A stretch of DNA of 64,000 nucleotides from a virus: positions 39,828 through 103,827 of the IMG/VR virus record IMGVR_UViG_3300042564_006100. The stretch is one strand, 5' to 3'. Below are positions 1 through 8,246 of the stretch, in pieces (the stretch's first letter is position 1; each line of letters begins with the position of its first letter). The position numbers and the translations under genes are program-made. The notes beneath the pieces are model-generated. The model ran no database searches and was not told the origin of the DNA. It worked only from the letters and a program-made list of their open reading frames with translations.

Positions 1-521
1 GTGTATCTGGCGGTGGAAACCTCGTCGCGACGCGGGAGCAGGATGTGGACATTGACCGCCTGAACGTCGGGGAGCTTCTCCAACACGCCCAGCGCGTAGC
101 ACTGCATCTGAACGTTTTCCTCGGCATCGGCCACCGGGTTGCGGCCGAATTTGAAGTCAATCAGGTCAGCGACGGTGCCTTTGGCTGAAACCATCACGAG
201 GTCGGCAGTGCCGAAGGTGAGTCGGCTAGCGATTTCGAGCTTCACCTCACGCATGATCATGACCTCGCCATGGACACGGGCATCAGCCTCGATGCTGGCA
301 GCATAGTCGCGGCACATGCCGACGACCTGGAGCTGCTCGTCATCAAGCCCGTCGTCGTTGCCGGTTTCAAGGGCGAGGTGGCAACGGGTGCCTTCCTCGC
401 TCGCCACCGATGGAGTGGAGTCGGATCGATAGCCCGGGCAGACTTCTTTGAGTGCGAGCGAACTTGGCGAGTGTTCGGCATGGGGCCGATCCTCGGCGGG
501 GGCGGTGATGATCTCAGTCAT
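1..521 (-). CDS. DUF2800/Cas4-like PD-(D/E)XK nuclease, partial
   Basis: Read leftwards and cut by the window edge; about 173 residues are visible from the ATG at 521. The visible part contains a PD-(D/E)XK core: a GTADLVM strand, then ADLIDFKFGR, then a QMQCYALG helix. This arrangement is typical of DUF2800/Cas4-like nucleases in phage replication and recombination modules. The start overlaps the stop of the upstream helicase gene (ATGA), so the two are translationally coupled. The assignment rests on motifs. The C-terminus, including any cysteine cluster, is outside the window. A functionally similar nuclease lies at 56767-57771. Confidence 0.7.
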   Translation of the reverse strand, partial: MTEIITAPAEDRPHAEHSPSSLALKEVCPGYRSDSTPSVASEEGTRCHLALETGNDDGLDDEQLQVVGMCRDYAASIEADARVHGEVMIMREVKLEIASRLTFGTADLVMVSAKGTVADLIDFKFGRNPVADAEENVQMQCYALGVLEKLPDVQAVNVHILLPRRDEVSTARY

Positions 522-1858
522 ACCATCTCCTGCGCTACCGGCATTTGAAGTTGGCCCTGCAAATCTCCGTCGTTGAGGGTGTCGATCTGAGCGAGCTTCG
601 TTGCGACAGCATCACAGGCATCCTCCTCACAGGTTCCGGCAGCAAAGACGATGCGCTGAATTGAATGAGCACCACCCGCACGATGGACGCGACCGAGGGC
701 CTGTCTAAGATCCTGCGCGGAATACGTGGGCGAAATAAGCGAAAGCCTCGGTTTCCCACACGTCGGGTCATGCAAACTCACACCCACTCCACCGGCGCGG
801 ATATTGCACACGATGAAATCCTCCTCGTTGTTCTGGAAACTAAAAATCGCCCGTTGGCGTTCCGATTCTTTTTGGTTTCCACGAATGACGCAGGTGGTCC
901 CCAAAGCCTTCGCAACCTCATCGATCGTCGAGTCAAAGTTGACGAAAATGGCGACCGACATCCCTTCTTCGACGCCATCCTTGGCCATCGCGACAATCGC
1001 TTTTGTTTTAAGCGACTCAATCTCTTGCCGTGCCCGCAGGAGGATCGTTAGGTGGTTCGCTTTGGAAGCGTCCATCTGGTTGGCGAGATCATCCAATTCC
1101 TGATCGTCCTCAACAGCCATTGCCCGATTGAGGTCTCTCTTCATTCGATCATAGACCGCCTGAATTTTCCGCTCCGCGCCGGTGTCCACTGGCTCGGCGA
1201 TGATCTGGGTTTTAGGGAACTCAGGAATATCCGCGATCCTGAGACGAGAGCCGGGGCCTCCAGGCCTGAAGATTCGCCCGTGCAGCTGCTCCAAGGCATA
1301 AAGGTCGCCGTCAAACTCCATGCCGAACCGCCCCTTCGACACCCCATGGCGGGTCGCCCAGCCCCAGTAATCGAAAACACGATGAAGTCCGAGGGCGTAG
1401 CCGATCGCCCGCATCTCAAGCGGGTTGGACGCCGCTGTCGCCGAGCACATGAGAAGCCGAAGACCCTGGCGCTTCGCGCCGATCAGCATTTCAGCGGCCT
1501 TGCTGCTGCGCGCCTTGCACCGCTGTGCTTCGTCAAACACGACTAAGGTGTTCGGCGGGACCGACCAGATGAATTGGTCGCCAACGAAGCGCCCATAGGG
1601 GGTCTTCCCGAGCCGGATCTGCTCATAGTTGGTGATCGCGACAACCGGAGCGCCGAAGGCAGCGGCCACCTTTCGCCACGCAGGAAGGACGGCTTTCGGT
1701 GCGACCACGAGCAGGGAGTATCCGCCCTCCCTCGCGACGTGTGCCGTGACGTAGGTTTTTCCGACTCCCGGATCGCTCGCGTCGAGCGCAACACGGTTCT
1801 GGCGGACGGATTCAAGGACACGCTTTGCGTGCTGTATTTGGAATGGTAGTAGGTCCAT
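518..1858 (-). CDS. SNF2-like superfamily 2 helicase
   Basis: A 446-residue ATP-dependent helicase or translocase. Visible motifs are Walker A DPGVGKTY near residue 30, a DEAQ box (VFDEAQRCK) near residue 110, and a C-terminal motif VI, QALGRVHRAGG, near residue 390. The order and spacing fit a compact two-lobe SNF2/DEAD-like enzyme of the kind phages carry beside a DUF2800 nuclease. It presumably acts in replication or recombination of element 1. The gene is coupled to the nuclease by an ATGA overlap. Upstream lie 94 bases without a gene, then the sigma factor. Confidence is high for the family and low for the exact role. Confidence 0.85.
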   Translation of the reverse strand: MDLLPFQIQHAKRVLESVRQNRVALDASDPGVGKTYVTAHVAREGGYSLLVVAPKAVLPAWRKVAAAFGAPVVAITNYEQIRLGKTPYGRFVGDQFIWSVPPNTLVVFDEAQRCKARSSKAAEMLIGAKRQGLRLLMCSATAASNPLEMRAIGYALGLHRVFDYWGWATRHGVSKGRFGMEFDGDLYALEQLHGRIFRPGGPGSRLRIADIPEFPKTQIIAEPVDTGAERKIQAVYDRMKRDLNRAMAVEDDQELDDLANQMDASKANHLTILLRARQEIESLKTKAIVAMAKDGVEEGMSVAIFVNFDSTIDEVAKALGTTCVIRGNQKESERQRAIFSFQNNEEDFIVCNIRAGGVGVSLHDPTCGKPRLSLISPTYSAQDLRQALGRVHRAGGAHSIQRIVFAAGTCEEDACDAVATKLAQIDTLNDGDLQGQLQMPVAQEMV

Positions 1859-1952
1859 GTCCTCTCACTGCGGCGACCACCAACCGATTTGGCCCCTGAT
1901 GCTGGACAAAAATTGCACCCGCCTCGGTGGCCCGAAGCGGGTGCCGCAAGCG

Positions 1953-2528
1953 TCAAGCATCGCGCAGCCAGGCCATCGCGTGCTGGAGACGAGTCAAGCG
2001 GATGCGGGCCATCTTGCGTGATATCCCAAGATCACGAGCGGCTTCCGAGAGATTGCCGCCGCTTGCATCGAGCTTCTCAGCCATATCACGGAGTTCGCAT
2101 GGCAGATTCGCCAGAGCGTCATCCAGATCCATCGACATCTCACGGCGCTCGGGCCACGAAGCCGGCCGACCGAAGGCGACGTCGAACGCCTTTGCCAGAT
2201 CCATTAGATCAGAAAGGCACTCATTCTCGTCATCGGAATCTGAGGCAAAGTCGTTCATAGAGAACGCCACTTGCCGCCAGTCACGGCACGCCCGTTCCTG
2301 TCGGCGGAGCAGGTCTATCATCGCGTGTTTTACAATTTGGCAGACCGCAGCCTCCAAGATAGCTTCGTCCAAACCTTTCAGCGATCGCCACACCTTGAGA
2401 TGCAGCTCCTGCTCGATGTCTGGAACGTCCGAGGCAGTGAAGCCGTAACGTCCAATTAGTTTTTTTACTTCCCGTCCAATGACGGCGACGATGTGCGGGT
2501 CGAGGCCCGTGTAGTTGTTAGTTTTCAT
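1953..2528 (-). CDS. ECF-like RNA polymerase sigma factor
   Basis: A 191-residue protein with the two parts of a small sigma-70 factor. A region 2-like segment (PDIEQELHLKVW... to MIDLLRRQER) lies at residues 35-85. A region 4-like HTH (LSEAARDLGISRKMARIRL) lies near the C-terminus. It would bind core RNA polymerase and direct it to element-specific promoters. I chose the ATG at 2528 over the upstream TTG at 2552, because that TTG is part of a TTGACA box that precedes many starts in this window. It lies downstream of a terminator and upstream of the helicase gene. Confidence 0.75.
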   Translation of the reverse strand: MKTNNYTGLDPHIVAVIGREVKKLIGRYGFTASDVPDIEQELHLKVWRSLKGLDEAILEAAVCQIVKHAMIDLLRRQERACRDWRQVAFSMNDFASDSDDENECLSDLMDLAKAFDVAFGRPASWPERREMSMDLDDALANLPCELRDMAEKLDASGGNLSEAARDLGISRKMARIRLTRLQHAMAWLRDA

Positions 2529-2599
2529 CCGGCCTGGGTGGCCGGGTGTCAAAAGGTGGTTGTTGGGATGGCGCGGATGGCGACTGTGCGGATGGTGCC

Positions 2600-2659
2600 G
2601 AAAACAAAAGGGCAGGCCGTCGTGGATCGCTTACTGCGACACCCACAACGACCTGCCCC
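2600..2659 (-). terminator. Rho-independent terminator after gene 2709-3029
   Basis: On the minus strand, arms of about 16 bases (GGGGCAGGTCGTTGTGG and its near complement, two mismatches) flank a 17-19 base loop and are followed by TTTTGTTTTC. It ends transcription from the 2709-3029 gene before the sigma factor gene. The same TTTTGTTTTC-like tail follows two other hairpins in the window. Confidence 0.75.
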
Positions 2660-2708
2660 TTGGGCCCGGCCTATTGTCTGGTTAGTTAGATAATTTACGG
2701 ACTGATGA

Positions 2709-3029
2709 TTATGCAGCCACTTCGCGGATCATGCGAAACGGCAGGCCACCCTTGACTTCGAGCGTGAGGAGTTCACCGCTCCCGATTTTTTCGAGCTGCT
2801 GGAACAGCTCGACGTGCTCTTTCTTCATGACGAAGTCGGCCAGTCCCGCTTCACGGCGCGGCCCGTCTGCTGCGCCGAATTTGGTTTCGGCGATAATCTT
2901 GGCTCCCGGGCCGAACACCGGATCGCCGCTGACGACGGTGAGGTGGTCGATTCGGGAATACGGATACTCCTGCATGACGCGCAGGAGGTTTTGGCGTGCG
3001 GCAGAGAGGCCGCGGAATGATTGGTCCAT
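2709..3029 (-). CDS. Hypothetical protein, 106 aa
   Basis: I do not recognise this protein. It is soluble, charged and without membrane segments or cysteines. It starts MDQSFRGLSAARQNLL and ends in a beta-rich stretch (LLTLEVKGGLPFRMI). The leader before the ATG (CACTAAAACAAC) is A/C-rich with no Shine-Dalgarno sequence, as for many genes here. A strong terminator follows, so it forms its own transcription unit with, at most, the upstream HTH gene. The position suggests an early accessory protein of element 1. Confidence 0.6.
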   Translation of the reverse strand: MDQSFRGLSAARQNLLRVMQEYPYSRIDHLTVVSGDPVFGPGAKIIAETKFGAADGPRREAGLADFVMKKEHVELFQQLEKIGSGELLTLEVKGGLPFRMIREVAA

Positions 3030-3121
3030 GTTGTTTTAGTGGTTAGGTTCGAATGGAGGCCGCGTTGTTGATAGACCCGTGTCCCGTGCGGCCTGCCTCG
3101 GGCCGGAACACGGGAAAGAGG

Positions 3122-3463
3122 TCACTCGGGGGAGCCGGGGAACTCGCGGCTCAGGTCTGCGGCGGCGCACTCACCCGCATCGGCGTCGTTTTCGTTGGCG
3201 AGGTCGGCCAACTGCCTGGCGCGCTCGTCTCCAGGTTGAGGACGATCCTCGCCCGAAAGCCAGGCGCGCACCTTGGCTGGAATAAACCGCACCATGCCAC
3301 CGACCAAAATTGCCGGGAGGCCTTGCTGGCGGAGGGTGAATACTTGACGCTCCGAGCAACGGAGGTATCTGGCAACGTCTGGGGTTGACCAGAGGACTTC
3401 GAGTGAATCAGGCGGATTTTTGCGGAAGTGGTTTGTAGGCTTCATGAATTTGCTGGGGTTCAT
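3122..3463 (-). CDS. MerR/excisionase-like HTH protein
   Basis: A 113-residue protein with a winged HTH of the excisionase/MerR type at residues 25-70. The segments TPDVARYLRCSERQVFTLRQ and AILVGGMVRFIPAKVRAWL are the standard recognition helix plus wing of HTH_17 proteins. An acidic tail follows. It is the first gene of the leftward element 1 unit and lies just downstream of two 15-bp direct repeats that could be its binding sites. It is probably a regulator or directionality factor; which one cannot be told from sequence. ATG codons at 3463 and 3445 are both possible starts. Confidence 0.7.
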   Translation of the reverse strand: MNPSKFMKPTNHFRKNPPDSLEVLWSTPDVARYLRCSERQVFTLRQQGLPAILVGGMVRFIPAKVRAWLSGEDRPQPGDERARQLADLANENDADAGECAAADLSREFPGSPE

Positions 3464-3472
3464 GGAGCTGGG

Positions 3473-3508
3473 CGGACAAACCGTGTCCGAATCCGGACAA
3501 ACCGTGTC
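3473..3508. repeat. Two 15-bp direct repeats, possible operator
   Basis: CGGACAAACCGTGTC occurs at 3473-3487 and again at 3494-3508, identical, with a 21-bp period (two helical turns). The pair sits immediately upstream of the HTH gene start at 3463, the usual position for an autoregulatory operator. Confidence 0.5.
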
Positions 3509-3514
3509 TTTGTG

Positions 3515-3548
3515 AAAAAAAAGAGCGGCCGTAATGGCCGCCCTTTTT
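3515..3548. terminator. Bidirectional terminator
   Basis: GCGGCC-GTAAT-GGCCGC hairpin at 3525-3541 with an A-run on its left and a T-run on its right, so it can end transcription in either direction. It separates the unknown two-gene operon (3578-5960) from element 1. Confidence 0.8.
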
Positions 3549-3577
3549 GAACTCGGGGGTAGATGGAAGCTGATTTC

Positions 3578-4852
3578 TCATGTCAGCCATTGCAGCCGTG
3601 GCTGCTCTTTTGGAGGCGAATAGCTGAAGCTTGTGCAGCGAATAATTGTTGTATCGAGGTGCCCTACCAAATCACCAAGGCTTGAATCCTTGTGTTGGAT
3701 TATCCAGCGATCTATTGATCTTTTCAGCGTTTCGGCTTCTTTGGTCACATCGTCATTCTCAAGTTTCACGATTCCCTTAAAATAATCGGAGAGTCGGTTG
3801 TTGCTGCAAAAGTCCTTCCACTCTTTTTCTGCTTCCTTATGTTCGCTACTGCCTTTACCAAAATCACTTTTGGCTCGTATCACTTCTTGCATGATTTCTC
3901 TCCCATCAGCCTGTTGCTCTGGCGTCAGATCCTTAATCGTTCTGGCGGAGGTTCCTTTTGATCTTTGATACGCTTGATCCGTGGTTTCCGCCTTACGGTT
4001 GAATAACCGGTCATCAGATGTGGCGTTCAATTGATTCGTGATCTCCGACGCTGTGAATTCTTTTCCGGGATTTCTGAGGAGTAACCAAATGCGATCCATA
4101 GCAACCCCATGCGGGAGAGCAACCGGAGTCGTCGTGTTGAAACCCACCTCCCAGGAATTCGAACCTTTGACTCTGCGGAAGAAGTATCCAGATTTCCTGC
4201 CCGCGCCCTCGTCAGGAAGTCGTGCCAGTTCGAGATCCAAACTCTCTTCGGTGGTAATCTGGTAAAGATTCTCCAGAAACAACCCCTGCTTTCCCAATCG
4301 CGACGCCTCGGGTGCGGCGACAGTATTCGTAAATGGCAGCAGAAGAAGGTGCTGATAGCCTGCTCCGTCGAGATCAAGCGTCCTGATCGCGGCTAACAAT
4401 TTTTCAGTTAAGGCCGGGCCTGGGTAGTAGAGGATACGAAAAAGCCTTCCACTTAGGGATGTCGTGCCAACTGTCCAGAGTTGCCCCTCCGTGCTGACCT
4501 CGCGTTCTGTGCCGCAGAGACGTGCGATCCACCTAGCCATCCCCTGATGGCTGAATCGGAGACGCTCTACTTCGGTCGCCTCAACCTTGATCCAGTCACG
4601 TCCCGGGTCTGACAGGTCTACCAAAAACAAGCCGCCAGCGGTTTTTCGGACCGCGACGCGCCCAAATAATGGGTGATCCATTTCTTCGGCCACTCCGATC
4701 TTCCCCAGAACCTTTTCAATACGGAGAAGATCGAAGCCAACCGGTGAAATTGCCTGCAACTCGGCAACAGTGAAGCACGGGCTGGTTGTTTGGCCTGCGC
4801 GATCAACAAGTAACCGCATCAGGCTCCGGAAGGAGGAGGACATTGGCGTCAT
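3578..4852 (-). CDS. Unknown two-gene system, second protein (left copy)
   Basis: A 424-residue protein I cannot assign to a family. Its N-terminal 100 residues look like a winged-helix/HTH pair. The middle has a conserved-looking QLWTVGT strand and a beta-alpha-beta unit ending HLLLLPFT. Near residue 250 comes WEVGF, then a second winged-helix-like segment, DRIWLLLRNPGKEFTASEI. The C-terminal 130 residues are charged and helical. The start (4852 or ATG 4843) lies inside the upstream gene, a 50-bp overlap that implies co-translation. The pattern WTVGT, LLLLPFT, W, winged helix recurs in the protein at 61264-62361, so the two are probably distant homologues. Function is unknown. Confidence 0.65.
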   Translation of the reverse strand: MTPMSSSFRSLMRLLVDRAGQTTSPCFTVAELQAISPVGFDLLRIEKVLGKIGVAEEMDHPLFGRVAVRKTAGGLFLVDLSDPGRDWIKVEATEVERLRFSHQGMARWIARLCGTEREVSTEGQLWTVGTTSLSGRLFRILYYPGPALTEKLLAAIRTLDLDGAGYQHLLLLPFTNTVAAPEASRLGKQGLFLENLYQITTEESLDLELARLPDEGAGRKSGYFFRRVKGSNSWEVGFNTTTPVALPHGVAMDRIWLLLRNPGKEFTASEITNQLNATSDDRLFNRKAETTDQAYQRSKGTSARTIKDLTPEQQADGREIMQEVIRAKSDFGKGSSEHKEAEKEWKDFCSNNRLSDYFKGIVKLENDDVTKEAETLKRSIDRWIIQHKDSSLGDLVGHLDTTIIRCTSFSYSPPKEQPRLQWLT

Positions 4853-5960
4853 GAAGTTTTGAGATAATTTGAGAGGTGTCAGCCCCCCGTTTGAACTCGA
4901 TCTTGTTTGGCGAGGTGAGGATGACTTTACGGCGGCGGGTGACCCCGTCGACGGGCATTTTCAGGGTAACCCTTCGTATTGATGCCTGACGGACCGTATC
5001 CAAGCGCTGATCACGCCGCAGGATCTCAAGTATGTCGGAACCGGTGATACGGTAACGGGCCATCATCTCATCATGTGCCGGGGAGTAGTCCACTTCAGTG
5101 AGGAGAGTGCGATCCTCCAGCGCCTCAGGTAGATCTGGGTCTTCAGCAAAGAGCTCCGACAACTGCAGAATGGAAGACGCACCGGACCATTCATAGGCAC
5201 CCGGATCTGCAAGGAAGGACTCTGCAAATGCGCGCCGCATAGGATCGGTCAGCCGACCGTAACCGGAGCGAATGCCCAGCATGCCGGTGGCTGGTTCAAA
5301 AAGAGCGGCATCGAACTGGAGGTCCCTTGCCTCTTCCCTGGAAAGGCTAGGCGAGGTTTCCGTGCCGCTGAGTCGACGCTGGGCGCGAGGTGATTTCTCA
5401 AAATAAAACCCGATTGTGAACATCTCGGTATCCTCGAACCGGCGTAGTAAGATCCTGCGGCTGCCGAATTTACTGCCGCAGCTGGCGGCAATGAGGGTCC
5501 GAAACGTATTGGTGGCGGTATTCAAATCGGTGACCAGTGTGACGGGGCGGCAAGGTTTGAACATCTGCAGCGAATCGCATTTGCGCACCTCATCCAAGCT
5601 CAACGCCGTTTCAAAAAGGTCGCGCCGTGTGGAAAGAACGTGGAGTGCAAGGCATTCGGAGGTCAGACCAAGCGTGTACGGGCTGGACAAGCGTGAAGCT
5701 CGGAGAGCCGCTAGGATTTGATCGTGACCTTCAGGGGAGGTCATTTCCCACGCTTCCACCATACCAGACGTCAAAACGCGGTATTCCTCAGGAGAGCAGG
5801 TGCCCAGATGAGCTGAGAATGCGGCAGCGGAAACGACGGGTCGGGCCACTGTCAGGCCTGCGGCGGGTATGGATTGGAGGTATTCTTCGAGAATTTCCTC
5901 GTGCCCTGCAAGGGTATGAAGGAAAGCCTCATGGTCGAAGTGGTTCAGGTTACGTGACAT
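4803..5960 (-). CDS. Unknown two-gene system, first protein (left copy)
   Basis: A 385-residue protein of no family I recognise. It opens with FDHEAFL and a helical region. In the middle are a strand (EMFTIGFYF), then ATGMLGIRSG, then a helix ending AFAESFLADPG. A C-terminal part follows with an all-beta RRVTLKMP and RRKVILTSP. The same succession appears in the protein at 60138-61289. I chose ATG 5960 rather than 5996 because it is preceded by the A/C-rich leader ATAACCAAAACA seen at other starts. It is transcribed divergently from the type I RM operon and overlaps its partner by 50 bp, so a defence-associated role is inferred. Confidence 0.65.
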   Translation of the reverse strand: MSRNLNHFDHEAFLHTLAGHEEILEEYLQSIPAAGLTVARPVVSAAAFSAHLGTCSPEEYRVLTSGMVEAWEMTSPEGHDQILAALRASRLSSPYTLGLTSECLALHVLSTRRDLFETALSLDEVRKCDSLQMFKPCRPVTLVTDLNTATNTFRTLIAASCGSKFGSRRILLRRFEDTEMFTIGFYFEKSPRAQRRLSGTETSPSLSREEARDLQFDAALFEPATGMLGIRSGYGRLTDPMRRAFAESFLADPGAYEWSGASSILQLSELFAEDPDLPEALEDRTLLTEVDYSPAHDEMMARYRITGSDILEILRRDQRLDTVRQASIRRVTLKMPVDGVTRRRKVILTSPNKIEFKRGADTSQIISKLHDANVLLLPEPDAVTC

Positions 5961-6132
5961 TGTTTTGGTTATTTGCTTAGGGGCGACACGTCGCAACCGC
6001 AGGAACGTCCTGCGGTATAGCTTGCACCGCGCGACAGAATTTTCACGATTTTGCTTGAATGGTCAAATGGTTTCTGAAACTTTCCTTCCACAGTGCTCGC
6101 TATACTGCGTGCATCGATATCCAATCTCCCGC
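5961..6132. promoter_or_regulatory. Divergent promoter region, two-gene operon / RM operon
   Basis: A 172-bp AT-richer gap between two divergent operons, so at least two promoters must lie here. On the plus strand GCTATACT (about 6100) is a plausible -10 for the RM operon; I see no convincing -35 box. No strong dyad is visible. Confidence 0.4.
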
Positions 6133-6741
6133 GTGAACCCCATCTACAAACACCCCACGATCAAGGATCTCGCACAGGTCCGGGCCGGCTACCAGACCCG
6201 GAAAGAGGTGAAATCCACCCCGACCGGGTCGCATGCCCTACTCCAAATCCGAGACTTCAACGACGAGCGCACCCGGATCGATCTCGAAAACATCGTTCGC
6301 ATTGAGCCGGGGGCAATCAACGAGGACCAAGTGCTCCGCGATGGAGACGTGATCTTCCTCTCGAAGGGCAGCAAGAATTTCAGCTTTGCGCCATCCTCTC
6401 TCCCTGAGCCCGCGCTGGCGGCATCATATTTTTTCATCCTCCGCCCGTCACATTCTTTATCCTCCGACTACCTCGCATGGTTCCTGAACCTGGAGAGCAC
6501 CAAAGACCACTTACGTAAATATGCGACTCAGGGCGCGCACATGTCTGTTGTTCGTCGGGACGTTCTCGAAAGCTTGGAAGTCCCACTGCCGGATTTGGAG
6601 ACCCAGCAAAAAATCGTCGAGCTTGCCACGCTTGCCGAACGGCAGCATGCGCTGCACGCGGAACTTGCGGAGAAGAAGAAGAGCCTAGCGACTGCCGCAT
6701 GCCTTAAAGCCGCCAAACAATCTACCAACCAAACACAATGA
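6133..6741 (+). CDS. Single-TRD HsdS-like specificity protein
   Basis: A 202-residue protein matching half of a type I specificity subunit: one target-recognition domain followed by one conserved helix. Visible HsdS hallmarks are LRDGDVIFLSKGS, a C-terminal VPLPDLETQQKIVELA, then a coiled helix. A full HsdS has two such halves. The GTG at 6133 begins the recognisable domain; an in-frame ATG near 6070 would add about 21 residues. The stop overlaps the hsdM start by ATGA, so it is made with the RM enzyme. It could dimerise to give a second specificity, or compete with full HsdS. The HsdS family is clear, the role is inferred. Confidence 0.75.
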   Translation: MNPIYKHPTIKDLAQVRAGYQTRKEVKSTPTGSHALLQIRDFNDERTRIDLENIVRIEPGAINEDQVLRDGDVIFLSKGSKNFSFAPSSLPEPALAASYFFILRPSHSLSSDYLAWFLNLESTKDHLRKYATQGAHMSVVRRDVLESLEVPLPDLETQQKIVELATLAERQHALHAELAEKKKSLATAACLKAAKQSTNQTQ

Positions 6742-8246
6742 CCGACCAACAAATTAAAGACGAAATCTTCAACGTCGTGTGGAGTGCCTGCGATACCTTT
6801 CGCGGCGTCATCGATCCCAGTGGCTACAAGGACTACATCCTAACGATGTTGTTCGTGAAGTACCTGAGCGACGTCCGGAAGTCGAAGCTCGAAGAATACG
6901 AGGTGAAATACAAACGCGATCAAACCCGCATTGATCGGGCCATGTCCCGGGAGCGCTTCACTGTTCCCGAGGATTGCACCTTCGAGTTCATCTACTCCAA
7001 CCGTGATGACAGCAACATTGGCCAAGTCATCAACACCGTCCTAGAGAAAATCGAAGACGCCAACAAGGCCAAGCTCCACAACGTCTTCCGCAACATCGAC
7101 TTCAACAGCGAGTCCAACCTTGGTAAGACCCGCCAGCGCAACCAGCGACTCAAGACGGTGCTGGAGGACTTTGCGAATAAGAAGCTCGACCTTCGGCCCG
7201 AGCGCGTGGGCCACATGGACATCGTCGGCGACGTTTACGAATACCTGATTTCCCGGTTCGCGGCACAGGCTGGAAAGAAGGCTGGCGAGTTTTACACCCC
7301 GGCTGAGGTATCCGAGACCCTCGCCCGCTTGGTTGCCCCTCAGGACGGCGACCGCATTTGTGATCCAACCTGCGGGTCGGGCTCGCTCCTCGTCAAGGCC
7401 TCAAAGCAGGTCCCCACGAAGAACTTCTCGCTCTTCGGTCAGGAGATGAACGGTAGCACATGGGCGCTGTGCAAAATGAACATGTTCCTGCACGAAGTCG
7501 ATGCCGCACGCATCGAGTGGGAAGACACGATCCGCCACCCGATGCTAGTCGAGAATGACGCCCTGATGAAGTTTGACGTCGTCATCGCCAATCCACCTTT
7601 CAGTCTCGACAAGTGGGGGCAGGAGATCGCGGCCAGTGATCAATACGACCGCTTCCACGCCGGGATTCCACCGAAGAGCAAGGGCGACTGGGCCTTCATC
7701 AGCCACATGATTGCCACCGCGCTTGAGGGCAAAGGGCGAGTCGGCGTCGTCGTCCCTCACGGTGTCCTCTTCCGTGGCGGGCAGGAGGGAACGATTCGTC
7801 AATACATGATCGAGCAGAACTACCTTGCCGGGGTGGTCGGCCTGCCTAGTAACCTATTTTATGGAGCCGGAATCCCAGCGGCGCTACTGATCTTCGATAA
7901 GAGCCGAACGACCGGGGCGAAGGAGGACGTCTTCTTCATCGACGCCTCTCGCGAGTTCGAGCAGGGCACCAACCAGAACCGACTGCGGCCGCAGGACATG
8001 AACAAGATCGTCGAGACCTTCCAGAAGCGGACCGTCATCGACAAATACTCCTACCTCGCAAGGTTCGACGAGATCGCGGAGAACGACTACAACCTGAATA
8101 TCCCGCGCTACGTCGACACCTTCGAGCCCGAGGCAGAGATCGACATGGCGGAGGTACAGAAGGACATCGGTCACATCAAAAAGGAACTGGCCGAGGTTGA
8201 GGCGCAGATGGAAATTTACCTGGAGGAACTCGGATTCAAACCATGA
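6738..8246 (+). CDS. hsdM: Type I DNA methyltransferase subunit HsdM
   Basis: A 502-residue modification subunit that methylates adenine at the site chosen by HsdS. It has the N-terminal helical domain (ILTMLFVKYLSD), the SAM-binding motif DPTCGSGSLLV near residue 208 and the catalytic NPPF near residue 284, in the usual order. Length is normal for the family and no key residue is missing. It overlaps the half-HsdS upstream and the full HsdS downstream (ATGA at 8243-8246), giving a tight operon. The leader CAACCAAACACA has no Shine-Dalgarno sequence. Confidence 0.95.
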   Translation: MTDQQIKDEIFNVVWSACDTFRGVIDPSGYKDYILTMLFVKYLSDVRKSKLEEYEVKYKRDQTRIDRAMSRERFTVPEDCTFEFIYSNRDDSNIGQVINTVLEKIEDANKAKLHNVFRNIDFNSESNLGKTRQRNQRLKTVLEDFANKKLDLRPERVGHMDIVGDVYEYLISRFAAQAGKKAGEFYTPAEVSETLARLVAPQDGDRICDPTCGSGSLLVKASKQVPTKNFSLFGQEMNGSTWALCKMNMFLHEVDAARIEWEDTIRHPMLVENDALMKFDVVIANPPFSLDKWGQEIAASDQYDRFHAGIPPKSKGDWAFISHMIATALEGKGRVGVVVPHGVLFRGGQEGTIRQYMIEQNYLAGVVGLPSNLFYGAGIPAALLIFDKSRTTGAKEDVFFIDASREFEQGTNQNRLRPQDMNKIVETFQKRTVIDKYSYLARFDEIAENDYNLNIPRYVDTFEPEAEIDMAEVQKDIGHIKKELAEVEAQMEIYLEELGFKP

